Positions 51,001 to 59,346 of a stretch of 64,000 nucleotides of DNA are shown one piece after another. The DNA is from Pannonibacter sp. XCT-53 (GTDB lineage: Bacteria; Pseudomonadota; Alphaproteobacteria; Rhizobiales; Stappiaceae). Location of the stretch: assembly GCF_009915765.1 (NCBI RefSeq), contig NZ_JAABLQ010000004.1:124001-188000 (forward strand), in the 5' to 3' direction. How positions within the stretch are numbered: position 1 is the first letter of the stretch; every line of letters begins with the position of its first letter. Made by a program: the position numbers and the translations under genes. Below the pieces are notes generated by a model. It was not told where the DNA came from. It searched no databases and saw only the letters and a list, made by a program, of their open reading frames with translations.

Positions 51001-51462
51001 GGGCCGACCTCGGTGCTGCCGACCCCGGTCTATTTCTACGGACTGGATGTGGGCGAGGAGATCTTCGTCGAACTTGAGCCGGGCAAGACCCTCGTGGTGC
51101 GCTGCCAGGCTGTCGGCGAGACGGATGTGCAGGGCGAGAAGAAGGTGTTCTTCGAGCTCAACGGCCAGCCGCGTATCGTCAAGGTGCCGGATCGCGCCCA
51201 TGGGGCCTCCGGGGCTGCCCTGCGCCGCAAGGCGGAGGCCGGCAACGAGGCCCATGTGGGCGCGCCGATGCCGGGCGTCATCTCCACTGTCGCGGTCGCG
51301 GCCGGCCAGTCGGTCAAGGCCGGCGACGTGCTGCTGTCGATCGAGGCGATGAAGATGGAAACCGCGCTGCATGCGGAGCGGGATGGCATCCTCTCGGAAG
51401 TCCTCGTCACGCCCGGCAGCCAGATCGACGCCAAGGACCTGCTGGTCGTCTACAAGGCGTGA
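48019..51462 (+). CDS. pyc: Pyruvate carboxylase
   Basis: A single-chain enzyme of 1147 residues that makes oxaloacetate from pyruvate, bicarbonate and ATP. The domain order is a biotin carboxylase (KILVANRSEIAIRVFRAA, SWGGGGRGM, FIEVNPRVQVEHTVTE), a carboxyltransferase (VTDTTMRDGHQSLLATRMRT near residue 540, HFHTHDTSGIGGAT), the allosteric linker, and a biotin carrier domain with modified Lys K1112 in EAMKMETAL. The start is TTG with GAGGGAGGGT upstream. It is divergent from the helicase gene. Confidence 0.97.
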   Translation: MSIRKILVANRSEIAIRVFRAANELGLKTVAIFAEQDKLALHRFKADEAYQVGKGLGPIEAYLSIDEIIRVAKLSGADAIHPGYGFLSESPEFAEACAQNGIIFIGPQPETMRRLGNKVAARNLAIEAGVPVMPATDPLPDDLEEIKKLAEGIGYPVMLKASWGGGGRGMRVIRDEATLVREVVAAKREAKAAFGKDEIYLEKLVQRARHVEVQILGDSHGNLVHLFERDCSIQRRHQKVVERAPAPYLSEDRRRELCDYGLKIGKAVDYCGAGTVEFLMDADTGAIYFIEVNPRVQVEHTVTEQVTGIDIVKAQIRIAGGAAIGTEASGVPAQADVRLNGHALQCRITTEDPEQNFIPDYGRITAYRGATGFGIRLDGGTAYSGAVITRFYDPLLEKVTAWAPSAEEACQRMDRALREFRIRGVATNLVFLENIIGHPAFRANNYTTRFIDDTPELFAQVKRQDRATKLLTYIADVSVNGHPETRGRPRPGKDAAAPVVPDFGDVKPEGTRNLLDTLGPRGFADWMKAQPQVLVTDTTMRDGHQSLLATRMRTHDIVAIADAYASGLPQLFSLECWGGATFDVAMRFLTEDPWERLRLIRQKAPNILLQMLLRGSNGVGYTNYPDNVVRFFVHQAATAGVDVFRVFDCLNWVENMRVSIDAVLETDKLCEGTLCYTGDLLDSARPQYDLKYYVGLAKELEKAGAHILGVKDMAGLLKPAAARVLFKALKEEIGLPIHFHTHDTSGIGGATVLAAVDAGVDAIDGAMDAFSGNTSQPCLGSIVEALKGSDRDPGLSADAIRRISFYWEAVRHQYAAFESDLKGPASEVYLHEMPGGQFTNLKEQARSLGLETRWHEVAQAYADANMMFGDIVKVTPSSKVVGDMALMMVSQGLTVTDVVNPDKDVAFPDSVVQMLRGDLGQPPAGWPKALQDKVLKGETPITVRPGSLLKSEDIEARRKEAAEKTGIDIDDQALASYLMYPKVFTDFARAQVQYGPTSVLPTPVYFYGLDVGEEIFVELEPGKTLVVRCQAVGETDVQGEKKVFFELNGQPRIVKVPDRAHGASGAALRRKAEAGNEAHVGAPMPGVISTVAVAAGQSVKAGDVLLSIEAMKMETALHAERDGILSEVLVTPGSQIDAKDLLVVYKA

Positions 51463-51490
51463 GTCTTGATCGGAGCGACACACGATGACA

Positions 51491-51516
51491 GGGGAGGCCG
51501 CTGGCCTCTCCTTTTT
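51491..51516 (+). terminator. Rho-independent terminator of pyc
   Basis: A 9-bp stem GGGGAGGCC / GGCCTCTCC (one G-U pair) with loop GCT and five T residues, 29 bases after the stop codon. Confidence 0.9.
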
Positions 51517-51806
51517 GTTGGCGCTGCTTCCGTTTCGCAGCGCTCGTGTCGTCACCGCGGGTCTCGCGCTAAGCTTCGCCCGGGGCAACCGAGGAGGGGG
51601 CGGCATGCCGGAATCCGATGGTCGGGCTGTCCGGGGGCTGCTACAGCTTCACCGGTTACCTCCGCACAAGGCGGGGATGACCGATGCGTCTGGCGTCGAG
51701 CCGGATCGACAGGTCGAGGTCAGTGCGGAAGCACCGGGTGGACCTGCAGTCTTGAACATTGCCCTGTCCCGGCGCTGCGGGGACACGTCGGCCTGGGGCG
51801 TCGTCG

Positions 51807-52568
51807 ATGGAATTTTCCTCCGAAATTCTCGCCATCCTGTTTGCCGTTGCCCTGGTGGCGGGCTGGGTTGATGCGATTGCCGGCGGTGGCGGCCTGCTGA
51901 CCATTCCGGCGCTGTTGCTGGTCGGCGTGCCGCCGGCGACCGCCCTGGCGACCAACAAGCTGCAGGGCAGCTTCGGCGCCATGACGGCGGCAGTCTATTT
52001 CATCCGTCGCAAGATGGTGTCGGTGCCGGCCAATCTGCCCGCGCTTGCGGCGATTGCTGCCGGGTCCGTGCTGGGCGGCGTCGTGCTGCAGCAGGTGGAT
52101 GCGGACCTGCTGGTCCTGTTCATCCCGGTGCTGCTGGTGTCGATCGGGATCTACTTCCTGTTCTTTGCCCGCAATCTCGACGAGGAGCGTGCGCCGCGCA
52201 TCAGTGCGGGCCGCTACAGCGGTACCGTCGCGCCCGTGCTGGGCTTCTATGACGGCTTTTTCGGCCCTGGCACCGGGTCCTTCATGGCCACGTCCCTCGT
52301 GCTGCTGCGCGGCATGCCGATCCGCATGGCCACGGCGCATGCAAAGCTGTTCAACGTGACCAGCAATCTGGCGGCACTCGGCTATTTCGTCCTGTTCGGA
52401 GAAATCGCCTGGCTGGCCGGCGGGGTCATGATCCTGGGGCAGGTGGCGGGGGCCTATCTCGGCGCCCATTTCGCCTTCACCGGCGGAGCCAGGATCATCC
52501 GCCCCATCACGGTGATCATGTGCTTTGCCATGAGCATCCGCGTGCTGGTCCGGATGTGGCCGGCGTAA
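51807..52568 (+). CDS. TauE/SafE family permease
   Basis: A protein of 253 residues with about eight membrane helices and the twin family repeats VDAIAGGGGLLTIPALLLVGVPPATALATNKLQG and GFYDGFFGPGTGSFMATSLVLLRGMPIRMATAHAKLFNVTSN. The family exports sulfite, sulfonates and related organic anions. The relatives closest to this GGGGLLTIPAL form are YfcA-type proteins of unknown substrate. The ATG before the first helix is used, with a weak ribosome site. It is convergent with the GATase gene. Confidence 0.92.
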   Translation: MEFSSEILAILFAVALVAGWVDAIAGGGGLLTIPALLLVGVPPATALATNKLQGSFGAMTAAVYFIRRKMVSVPANLPALAAIAAGSVLGGVVLQQVDADLLVLFIPVLLVSIGIYFLFFARNLDEERAPRISAGRYSGTVAPVLGFYDGFFGPGTGSFMATSLVLLRGMPIRMATAHAKLFNVTSNLAALGYFVLFGEIAWLAGGVMILGQVAGAYLGAHFAFTGGARIIRPITVIMCFAMSIRVLVRMWPA

Positions 52569-52582
52569 CGAGGCCTTGCGCT

Positions 52583-53290
52583 TCAGGGCGCCGGCGTGTC
52601 GGCCCGGCCGATCCAAAGGTCCAGAAAGTCATCCAGCCACTGGCGGACCGCCTGGTCGAAGATGAAGCGGCCGGCGAAATGGTCCTGCCGGCCCTGCGCT
52701 CCCGGCTGTTCCATGCGCGGCGCGCCCTTCGTCGTCCAGCGCACCATCATCGCGTGGGTCAGTTCCGGGTGGAACTGGATGCCGTAGGCGCGCGGGCCGA
52801 CGCGGATCGCCTGGTTGGGATAGGTATCGCCCGTGGCCAGGAGGTCGGCCCCCGAGGGCAGGCTGAAGCCTTCGCGGTGCCACTGGTAGACCTTGCCCGG
52901 CCAGGTCATCAGCGATCGGCCGGCATCTGTCGGGCGGAGGGGATAGTAGCCGATCTCGACCAGCTCGCGCGGATGGCTTTCGACCGTGCCGCCGAGATGG
53001 CGCACCATCATCTGTGCCCCGAGACAGATGCCGAGAAAGGGCTTCTGTTCCCTGAGCGGCACGCCGATCCAGTCGATCTCGCGGCTGATGTAGGCGTCCG
53101 GATCGTTGGCACTCATCGGACCGCCAAAGATCACGGCGCCCGCGTGCCGGCTCATGTCATGCGGCAGCGGATCGCCGAACCGTGGCCGGCGGATGTCGAG
53201 ACGGAAGCCGCGCCGCTGGAGTTCATGGCCGACCCGGCCCGGCGACGAGGTCTCCTGATGCAGGACGATCAGAATGCGCTGTTCGCTCAC
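52583..53290 (-). CDS. Class I glutamine amidotransferase-like protein
   Basis: A protein of 235 residues. The catalytic triad of a class I GATase is visible: nucleophile Cys in LGICLGAQMM, His in YGIQFHPELT and its following Glu. The N-terminal ILIVLHQETSSPGRVGHELQRRGF resembles GMP-synthase-like stand-alone amidotransferases of unknown acceptor. The start is GTG, overlapping the stop of the TerB-like gene as GTGA, so translation is coupled. Confidence 0.88.
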   Translation of the reverse strand: MSEQRILIVLHQETSSPGRVGHELQRRGFRLDIRRPRFGDPLPHDMSRHAGAVIFGGPMSANDPDAYISREIDWIGVPLREQKPFLGICLGAQMMVRHLGGTVESHPRELVEIGYYPLRPTDAGRSLMTWPGKVYQWHREGFSLPSGADLLATGDTYPNQAIRVGPRAYGIQFHPELTHAMMVRWTTKGAPRMEQPGAQGRQDHFAGRFIFDQAVRQWLDDFLDLWIGRADTPAP

Positions 53291-53769
53291 GACTGTTGCT
53301 TGTCGCCCTCGAGATCCTGTTCCTGGGCAACCTTCTGGCGCAGGGCGATGCGATCGCGCGAGGAGACGCCGAGCAGCTCCGCGACGCGCCAGACCGTGTT
53401 GTCCTCGAACTCGTGCACGTGACCGTCGGCATAGACCAGCCGCCACATCATCTCGATGATGGCGTGGCGCTCGGCCTCGTCGGTCTTGCGCTTGAGCACC
53501 GACGTGAACCCGTACAGATCGACGGCTTCATTGTCGCGGTCGGTGGCGAGGCGGATCAGCTCCTCCGTATCTTCCCTGGTCAGCGCGTAGTGATCGCGCA
53601 GGGTGTCCGTGAGCTTCTTGTGTTCCGCCTCATCCATGTCGCCATCCACGCTGATGACGTGGATCAACAGGGCGGCAACGGCAAGGCGCTGGTCGTCGTC
53701 AGCGAAGGTGAGCCCTTCGCTTTCTCCGAATGTCACTTCCTTGATGAAGCGCTTGAGCGATGAAAGCAT
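53287..53769 (-). CDS. TerB-like (tellurite resistance) family protein
   Basis: A protein of 160 residues. After MLSSLKRFIKEV comes a TerB fold with two helical repeats: VAALLIHVISVDGDMDEAEHKKLTDTLRDHY and MWRLVYADGHVHEFEDNTVWRVAELLGVSSRDRI. Each has the D-G-x-(M/V) acidic turn that binds metal in TerB. These stand-alone proteins are common in alphaproteobacteria with no proven function, and tellurite resistance is not implied. It is coupled to the GATase gene. Confidence 0.88.
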   Translation of the reverse strand: MLSSLKRFIKEVTFGESEGLTFADDDQRLAVAALLIHVISVDGDMDEAEHKKLTDTLRDHYALTREDTEELIRLATDRDNEAVDLYGFTSVLKRKTDEAERHAIIEMMWRLVYADGHVHEFEDNTVWRVAELLGVSSRDRIALRQKVAQEQDLEGDKQQS

Positions 53770-53937
53770 GCGTGTTGTCCGTTGCTGACGACCATCTTGT
53801 GGCCGCGGTGCCCCTGCCTCGACCTCTGGGCGGGAAGCATAAGGCATTTTCCTTACCGTCCCTTGTTATATGGCGTGCCGCTGGCGATTTGCGAGGAAGT
53901 TGCGGCACTTAGGCCACAGTTGCTCCGGTCCGGCGGA

Positions 53938-53954
53938 TTTAGATCAGTTCCAAA
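53938..53954 (+). promoter_or_regulatory. Candidate Irr box (iron control element)
   Basis: The 17-base sequence TTTAGATCAGTTCCAAA matches 12 of the 15 defined positions of the rhizobial Irr/ICE motif TTTAGAANNATTCTAAA. It lies 158 bases upstream of the imelysin start codon, ahead of a TTGACA hexamer at 53980-53985. This suggests iron-dependent control through Irr. Confidence 0.5.
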
Positions 53955-54111
53955 CTATTGATTTCTCAAGGACATTAACTTGACACACGTGGTCATGAAT
54001 TGTTTGGTGCCGCGCGTGCGTTCCCGCAGCGGATGCCGGGGCCGGACTGTCCGGTCCTTTGCCGGCCACAGGCTGTCGCGGGGACCCTTGTCCGAACCCA
54101 GGAGACCCGCC

Positions 54112-55398
54112 ATGCTGCGCCCGTTCCGCCTTGCCCTGTTTGCCGCAACGGCCTTGACCCTTGCCCCCGTCGCGGCGCCGGCCCTGGCCGGGCCTGTCGC
54201 TCCGGCCGCGGTGCTGGCGACCTATCAGGACGTCGCCGCGGCCGCCTACGCGGATGCGCTGCAGTCCGCGCGGACGTTGAAGCAGGCCGTCGAGGCGCTG
54301 GTCGCCAAGCCGAACGCGGACACGCTCGCGGCGGCGCGCAAGGCCTGGATCGCGGCGCGCAACCCCTACCAGCAGACCGAAGCCTACCGCTTTGGCAACG
54401 CCATCGTCGATGACTGGGAAGGCAAGGTCAATGCCTGGCCGCTGGACGAGGGTCTGATCGACTATGTCGACGTGGCGTCCTACGGCGAAAGCTCCGAAGA
54501 AAACGCCTATTTCACCGCCAATGTCATCGCCAACCGGTCGCTCAAGGTGGGTGGGGTCGAGATCGACGCGACCGCGATCACCCCTGGCCTGCTCGCCGAC
54601 CGGCTGCAGGAAGCCGGCGAGGTGGAGGCCAATGTCGCCACCGGCTACCACGCCATCGAATTCCTGCTCTGGGGGCAGGATCTGAACGGCACCAAGGCTG
54701 GGGCCGGCAACCGCCCGGCGACGGATTTTGACGTGGCCAACTGCACCGGCGGCAACTGTGACCGCCGCGCTGCCTATCTTCTGGCTGCCACCGACCTGCT
54801 GGTCGCCGATCTCGAGGAGATGGCCAGGGCCTGGGCCCCGGGCGGCGCGGCGCGCGAGGAGCTGAAGGCCAAGGGCGAGGCCGGCGGTCTGGCGACGATC
54901 CTGACCGGCATGGGCTCGCTGTCCTACGGCGAGCTGGCGGGCGAGCGCATGAAGCTCGGCCTCATGCTCAACGATCCGGAAGAGGAGCATGACTGCTTCT
55001 CCGACAACACCCACATGTCGCATTACAATGACGTGGTCGGCATCCGGAACGTGTACTTCGGCACCTACACGCGCATCGACGGCACCCGGCTGAGCGGCGC
55101 CTCGCTGCACGAACTGGTGACGGCGAAGGACCCGAAGCTGGCCGAGGAGATGAAGGTCAAGCTCGACGCCACGCTCGCCGCCTTCGAGGCGCTGAAAACC
55201 CGTGCGGAGACCGTCGAGGCCTATGACCAGATGATCGGCGAGGGCAACAAGGACGGCAACGCCGTGGTCCAGGCCGCCGTCGATGCGCTGGTGGACCAGA
55301 CCAAATCGATCGAACGCGTGGTGGCGGCACTTGGTCTGGAAGCCATCGCCTTTGAGGGCTCCGACAGCCTCGACAATCCCACGGCGGTGTTCCAGTAA
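54112..55398 (+). CDS. Imelysin-family periplasmic protein (IrpA/ICMP-like)
   Basis: A protein of 428 residues. It has a Sec signal peptide (LFAATALTLAPVAAPALA, about 28 residues) and the two four-helix bundles of the imelysin fold. The GxHxxE metal motif is GYHAIEFLLWG (H180, E183). A Cys pair CTGGNC and the segment HDCFSDNTHMSHYND are typical. Imelysins are iron- or copper-regulated periplasmic or outer-membrane proteins in metal uptake. The ATG after GGAGACC is used. It heads an operon with a di-heme protein, a second imelysin and DUF1513. Confidence 0.92.
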   Translation: MLRPFRLALFAATALTLAPVAAPALAGPVAPAAVLATYQDVAAAAYADALQSARTLKQAVEALVAKPNADTLAAARKAWIAARNPYQQTEAYRFGNAIVDDWEGKVNAWPLDEGLIDYVDVASYGESSEENAYFTANVIANRSLKVGGVEIDATAITPGLLADRLQEAGEVEANVATGYHAIEFLLWGQDLNGTKAGAGNRPATDFDVANCTGGNCDRRAAYLLAATDLLVADLEEMARAWAPGGAAREELKAKGEAGGLATILTGMGSLSYGELAGERMKLGLMLNDPEEEHDCFSDNTHMSHYNDVVGIRNVYFGTYTRIDGTRLSGASLHELVTAKDPKLAEEMKVKLDATLAAFEALKTRAETVEAYDQMIGEGNKDGNAVVQAAVDALVDQTKSIERVVAALGLEAIAFEGSDSLDNPTAVFQ

Positions 55399-55498
55399 GC
55401 CCCAATGACCTCCCCGGGTGGCGGACGGCCGCCCGGGAGGCTGCCGGTGGTGAGAGGGATCCCGGCTGGCCACGGATCCGACCAGGGTGGTCCTGAAG

Positions 55499-57055
55499 AT
55501 GACACGTGATGTTCCGGCCGGGCTTGCCGTGCGGCGACTGGCTCGGGTGACCATGGTAGCCGCAGGCCTGGCAGTCGCCTCTCTGATGATTGCGCCTGGG
55601 CAGGCAATCGACCTGTCCCACCGCACCGACCTCACGGATGCGGACCGGGCGCGGGTTGGCGAGATCCTGAGGGCTCCGGAGGATTTCTCCAGGCCCGAGG
55701 CTTTCGAGGCCATGAGCGCCGGGGCGGCGACGTCGAAGAAGCGCATCAACCGCGATGCCTTCTCGCATCCGACGGCCAATCTGAGTTTTGAAGAGCAGCA
55801 GACGTTCCGGATCGGCAACGGCATCTTCCGCAAGCTCTGGGTGGCAGCGCCCTCGTCAACACAGGCCTCCGACGGGCTGGGGCCGCTTTACAACGCCCGG
55901 TCCTGTCAGGGGTGTCACCTGAAGGATGGTCGCGGCCAGCCGCCGCTGCCGGGTGACGAGGCCGTGTCGCTGTTCCTGCGGCTCTCCGTGCCGCCGCGCA
56001 CCGACGCCGAGCGGGAGGCGCTGGCGGCGCGCAAGATCCAGTCCGTGCCGGAGCCAACCTATGGCGGCCAGTTCCAGACCTTTGCCGTGACCGGCCTCTC
56101 CGGCGAAGGCCGGATGGCCATCACGTATGAAGACATCCCGGTGACCCTGAGCGGCGGCGAGGTCGTGACGCTGCAGAAGCCGGTCTATGCCGCCGTTGAT
56201 CTCGCCTATGGCCCGATGCAGCCGGACACGATGATCTCGCCGCGCGTGGCGCCGCCGATGATCGGTCTGGGCCTCTTGGAGGCGATCCATCCGGGCGATA
56301 TCCTGGCGAAGGCCGACCCGGAGGATCGCGACGGCGACGGGATTTCCGGCCGGCCGAACCTGGTGCTTGATGCTGAGACTGGCGAGACGGTGCCCGGCCG
56401 GTTTGGCTGGAAGGCGACGACGCCCACTGTCCGCGTCCAGAGTGCTGGCGCGTTTTCCGGCGACATCGGCATTTCAACGCCGGATCATCCCGACCCTTAT
56501 GGCGACTGCACGACCGCGCAGACCGCCTGCCGCGCCCTGCCGACCGGCGAGCAGGAGCGGCTGGGGCCGACGGAAGCGCCCGATCCTGTGATGGATCTGG
56601 TCACCTTCTACTCGGAAAACCTCGCGGTGCCGGCGCGGCGCAAGGTGGATGACCCGCAAGTGCTGCGCGGCAAGGCGCTGTTCAGCACGCTGGGCTGCGC
56701 CTCCTGCCATACGCCGAAATACGTCACCTCGCGCGAGGCGGCCAATCCGGCGCACCGGTTCCAGCTGATCTGGCCCTACACCGACCTGTTGCTGCATGAC
56801 ATGGGCGAGGGGCTGGCGGACAACCGGCCGGACGGCGATGCGGATGGCCGCGAATGGAAGACGCCGCCGCTGTGGGGCATCGGCTTGACGGAAACGGTCA
56901 GCGGGCATACGCGTTTCCTCCATGACGGCCGCGCAAGGTCGCTGCTGGAGGCTGTGCTCTGGCATGGCGGCGAGGCTGAGGCCGCGCGCGACGGCGTCGT
57001 TGGCCTTGCGCCCGATGACCGCGCGGCGCTGATCCGCTTCCTGGAGTCGCTGTAA
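55499..57055 (+). CDS. Di-heme oxidoreductase (DUF1111, thiol oxidoreductase-like)
   Basis: A protein of 518 residues with an N-terminal signal (VTMVAAGLAVASLMIAPGQA) and two c-type heme sites, CQGCH (C136) and CASCH (C400). It belongs to the di-heme peroxidase-like DUF1111 family that regularly accompanies imelysin genes and probably handles electron transfer or metal reduction in the periplasm. Other landmarks are DRDGDGISGRPNLV, HDMGEGLADNRPDGDADGREWKTPPLWGIGLTE and the C-terminal FLHDGRARSLLEAVLWHGGEAE. The first ATG is used, and an ATG at 55552 is possible. It lies 100 bases after imelysin 1 and two bases before imelysin 2. Confidence 0.93.
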   Translation: MTRDVPAGLAVRRLARVTMVAAGLAVASLMIAPGQAIDLSHRTDLTDADRARVGEILRAPEDFSRPEAFEAMSAGAATSKKRINRDAFSHPTANLSFEEQQTFRIGNGIFRKLWVAAPSSTQASDGLGPLYNARSCQGCHLKDGRGQPPLPGDEAVSLFLRLSVPPRTDAEREALAARKIQSVPEPTYGGQFQTFAVTGLSGEGRMAITYEDIPVTLSGGEVVTLQKPVYAAVDLAYGPMQPDTMISPRVAPPMIGLGLLEAIHPGDILAKADPEDRDGDGISGRPNLVLDAETGETVPGRFGWKATTPTVRVQSAGAFSGDIGISTPDHPDPYGDCTTAQTACRALPTGEQERLGPTEAPDPVMDLVTFYSENLAVPARRKVDDPQVLRGKALFSTLGCASCHTPKYVTSREAANPAHRFQLIWPYTDLLLHDMGEGLADNRPDGDADGREWKTPPLWGIGLTETVSGHTRFLHDGRARSLLEAVLWHGGEAEAARDGVVGLAPDDRAALIRFLESL

Positions 57056-57057
57056 CC

Positions 57058-58188
57058 ATGCTGAAAATCCCCGCCGCGCTCGTTGCCCTGTCCCTGCTGA
57101 CGGCCGGGGGCGCGCGTGGTGAAACGACTGTTCAGCCTGTTCAGGTCGGGCAGCCGGCTCAGGTTGCGGCCTCCTACGGGGATTATGTGCGTTCCAGCCT
57201 TGAGGGCTACATCCGCCCGGCCATGGGCCGGTTTGCCAGCGATGCGGCACGCCTTCCCGATGCCGTGCAAGGGGCCTGTGCCGCCGGCGATGACAGCGCC
57301 CGCGAGGAGTTCCGGGCCGTCTACGGGGCGACGCTGGCCTCCTTCGCCCGCATTGGTTTCCTCCGGTTCGGCCCGCTTGCCGAGGCCAACCGGCTGGAGC
57401 GGCTGGCCTTCCTGCCGGATGCGCGCGGCGTCGCCCAGCGGCAAGTGCGCAGGATCCTCGCCGACAGGGACGCGACCGCGACCACGGCAGGGCAGCTGGC
57501 GGGCAAGAGCGTCGCCGTGCAGGGGCTGACGGCACTCCAGCTCGTTGCCTTTGACGAGGAGGGGAGGGTGACCCTGGGCGGCACGGGCGATCCGGATGCG
57601 GCCTTTTCCTGTGCCTATGCGCTCGCCATTGCCGGCAATGTGGCCAGCCTTGCCGGGGATCTGGCCCGGGACTGGGCTGACCCGGCCGGTTTTTCCGGGG
57701 AGCTGCTTGCCCCCGGACCGGACCGGCCGCTGCTGAAAAGCGACAAGGAGGCGGCGGAGCTGATCTTCAACGCGATCGTCACCGGCTTCGTCATCGTCCG
57801 CGATCAGGATCTGTTGCCGGCGCTGGGCTCTGGTCCGGACAGTGCCAAGCCCGGACGCCTTCCCTTTGCCCGCTCCGGCTTCACGCTCGCCTATCTGTCG
57901 GCGGAGATCAGTGGGCTGGCGGAAGCGCTGAAGGCAGGCGGCTACGAGCGCGGCCTCGACAGTGAGGGGACCTGGATCCCGGCCTCGCTCGAATTCGAGT
58001 TCGGCAATGCGCTGAAGGCGTTGGCGCGCCTGCGCGAGCCGATGCGGGTGACCCTTGCCGAGCCGGAGACGCACGCCGGGCTGTCCTATGTCGCGCTCGT
58101 GCTGAAAGGCCTGCGCGACACGGTGGCGCTCAATCTCGCCGGGTCGCTGAACCTTTCCGGAGGCTTCAATGCGCTGGACGGGGACTGA
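57058..58188 (+). CDS. Second imelysin-family protein
   Basis: A protein of 376 residues with a signal peptide (MLKIPAALVALSLLTAGGARG). Helical imelysin-like organisation is seen from SYGDYVRSSLEGYIRPAMGRFASDAARLPDAVQGACA to the C-terminal VALVLKGLRDTVALNLAGSLNLSGGFNALDGD, which is characteristic of IrpA partner proteins. No GxHxxE motif was found, so it probably lacks the metal site of the first copy. It is translated two bases after the di-heme gene and overlaps the DUF1513 gene by 20 bases. Confidence 0.85.
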   Translation: MLKIPAALVALSLLTAGGARGETTVQPVQVGQPAQVAASYGDYVRSSLEGYIRPAMGRFASDAARLPDAVQGACAAGDDSAREEFRAVYGATLASFARIGFLRFGPLAEANRLERLAFLPDARGVAQRQVRRILADRDATATTAGQLAGKSVAVQGLTALQLVAFDEEGRVTLGGTGDPDAAFSCAYALAIAGNVASLAGDLARDWADPAGFSGELLAPGPDRPLLKSDKEAAELIFNAIVTGFVIVRDQDLLPALGSGPDSAKPGRLPFARSGFTLAYLSAEISGLAEALKAGGYERGLDSEGTWIPASLEFEFGNALKALARLREPMRVTLAEPETHAGLSYVALVLKGLRDTVALNLAGSLNLSGGFNALDGD

Positions 58189-59323
58189 GGCGGCGGTCCT
58201 GAACCGCCGCAGCTTTCTCTCCGGCCTTGCCGCAGCCGGTCTCCTGCCGCTGTTGCCGCATCGCACGGCGGCGGCCCTCGGGGCGGGCGATCCGGATGAG
58301 CCGCTTTTTGCCAGCGCGCGGCGCAATGCGGACGGACGCCATGCCGTCGCGATCCTGACGGCTGACGGGCGGGACGTGCTGGACGTGCCGCTGCCCGACC
58401 GTGGCCATGGCATCGCCCTGTCGCCGGACCGCAGCCGCTTCGTCACCTTCGCGCGCCGGCCGGGGCAGTTCCTGATGCTTGTCGACCGCGAAGAACGCCA
58501 GGCGCCACAGGTGACGAGCGCTGAACCCGGGCGTCACTATTACGGCCACGGGGTGTTTTCTGGCGACGGCCGGCTGGTCTATGCGGTCGAGAACGCATTC
58601 GGGCCCGTGGGCGAGGAAACGCGCGGCCGCGTCGGCGTCTATGATGCAAGCGGGGAGCGCCTCATCCGGATCGGCGAGTTCGACACCCATGGCGTCGGGC
58701 CGCATGACATCCTGCTGGCCGAGAAAGGCCGGGTGCTGGTGGTCGCCAATGGCGGTATCGACACGCATCCGGTCACGGGGCGCGACATGCTCAATCTCGA
58801 CCGGATGCAGCCGTCGATCGCCCGCATCGATGCTGCGAGCGGGGATCTGCTCGGGCTGTTCCGGCTGCCGCCGGACCTGTCTCAAGTGTCACTGCGCCAC
58901 ATGGCGCTGGATGTGGCCGGATCAGTCTGGATCGGCGGACAGTTCGAGGGCGACGCGGGATTGACCCCGCCCCTGGTCGCCAGACTGTCCCGGGAGGGCG
59001 GCCTGTCGGTGGTGGATGTGCCCGAGGGATTGCTGAAGCGGCTCGGCAACTATGTCGGCTCGGTGGCGGTGAATGCACCGGCCGGGCTCGTCGCCCTGTC
59101 CAGTCCGCGCGGCGGCCATGTGCTTTATCTGTCGGCCGCTGACGGAACGCCGGTCGGCAGCCATCCGATTGCGGATGTCTGCGGGCTGGCCCCGCTCGAC
59201 GACGGGTTCCTGGTTTCCGATGGTGCGGGTGGTCTCGCCTTTGGGTCGGGCCGCGAACCGGCGGCCGAGCCCTATGCCCGGCCGGCCGGCGTGTCCTGGG
59301 ACAATCACATGGCTGCGCTGTAA
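58169..59323 (+). CDS. DUF1513 beta-propeller protein with Tat signal
   Basis: A protein of 384 residues. The twin-arginine signal NRRSFLSGLAAAGLLPLL shows export in folded form. The rest is a seven-blade-like propeller (HGIALSPDRSRFVTFARRPGQF, FDTHGVGPHDILLAEKGRVLVVANGGIDTHP, CGLAPLDDGFLVSDGAGG), the standard form of DUF1513, the constant fourth member of imelysin operons. The start overlaps the preceding gene by 20 bases. The shared role is probably uptake or oxidation of iron or copper in the periplasm, but this is inferred from association. Confidence 0.92.
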   Translation: MRWTGTEAAVLNRRSFLSGLAAAGLLPLLPHRTAAALGAGDPDEPLFASARRNADGRHAVAILTADGRDVLDVPLPDRGHGIALSPDRSRFVTFARRPGQFLMLVDREERQAPQVTSAEPGRHYYGHGVFSGDGRLVYAVENAFGPVGEETRGRVGVYDASGERLIRIGEFDTHGVGPHDILLAEKGRVLVVANGGIDTHPVTGRDMLNLDRMQPSIARIDAASGDLLGLFRLPPDLSQVSLRHMALDVAGSVWIGGQFEGDAGLTPPLVARLSREGGLSVVDVPEGLLKRLGNYVGSVAVNAPAGLVALSSPRGGHVLYLSAADGTPVGSHPIADVCGLAPLDDGFLVSDGAGGLAFGSGREPAAEPYARPAGVSWDNHMAAL

Positions 59324-59346
59324 CACGGCCATCTGGTTGCCTGTCC

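Noticed and set aside
48052..51606. A 1184-codon open frame on the strand opposite pyc
   Set aside because: It is a shadow frame produced by the codon bias of GC-rich DNA. The translation is Arg/His/Gly-rich without domain character, while the opposite strand encodes an intact pyruvate carboxylase.
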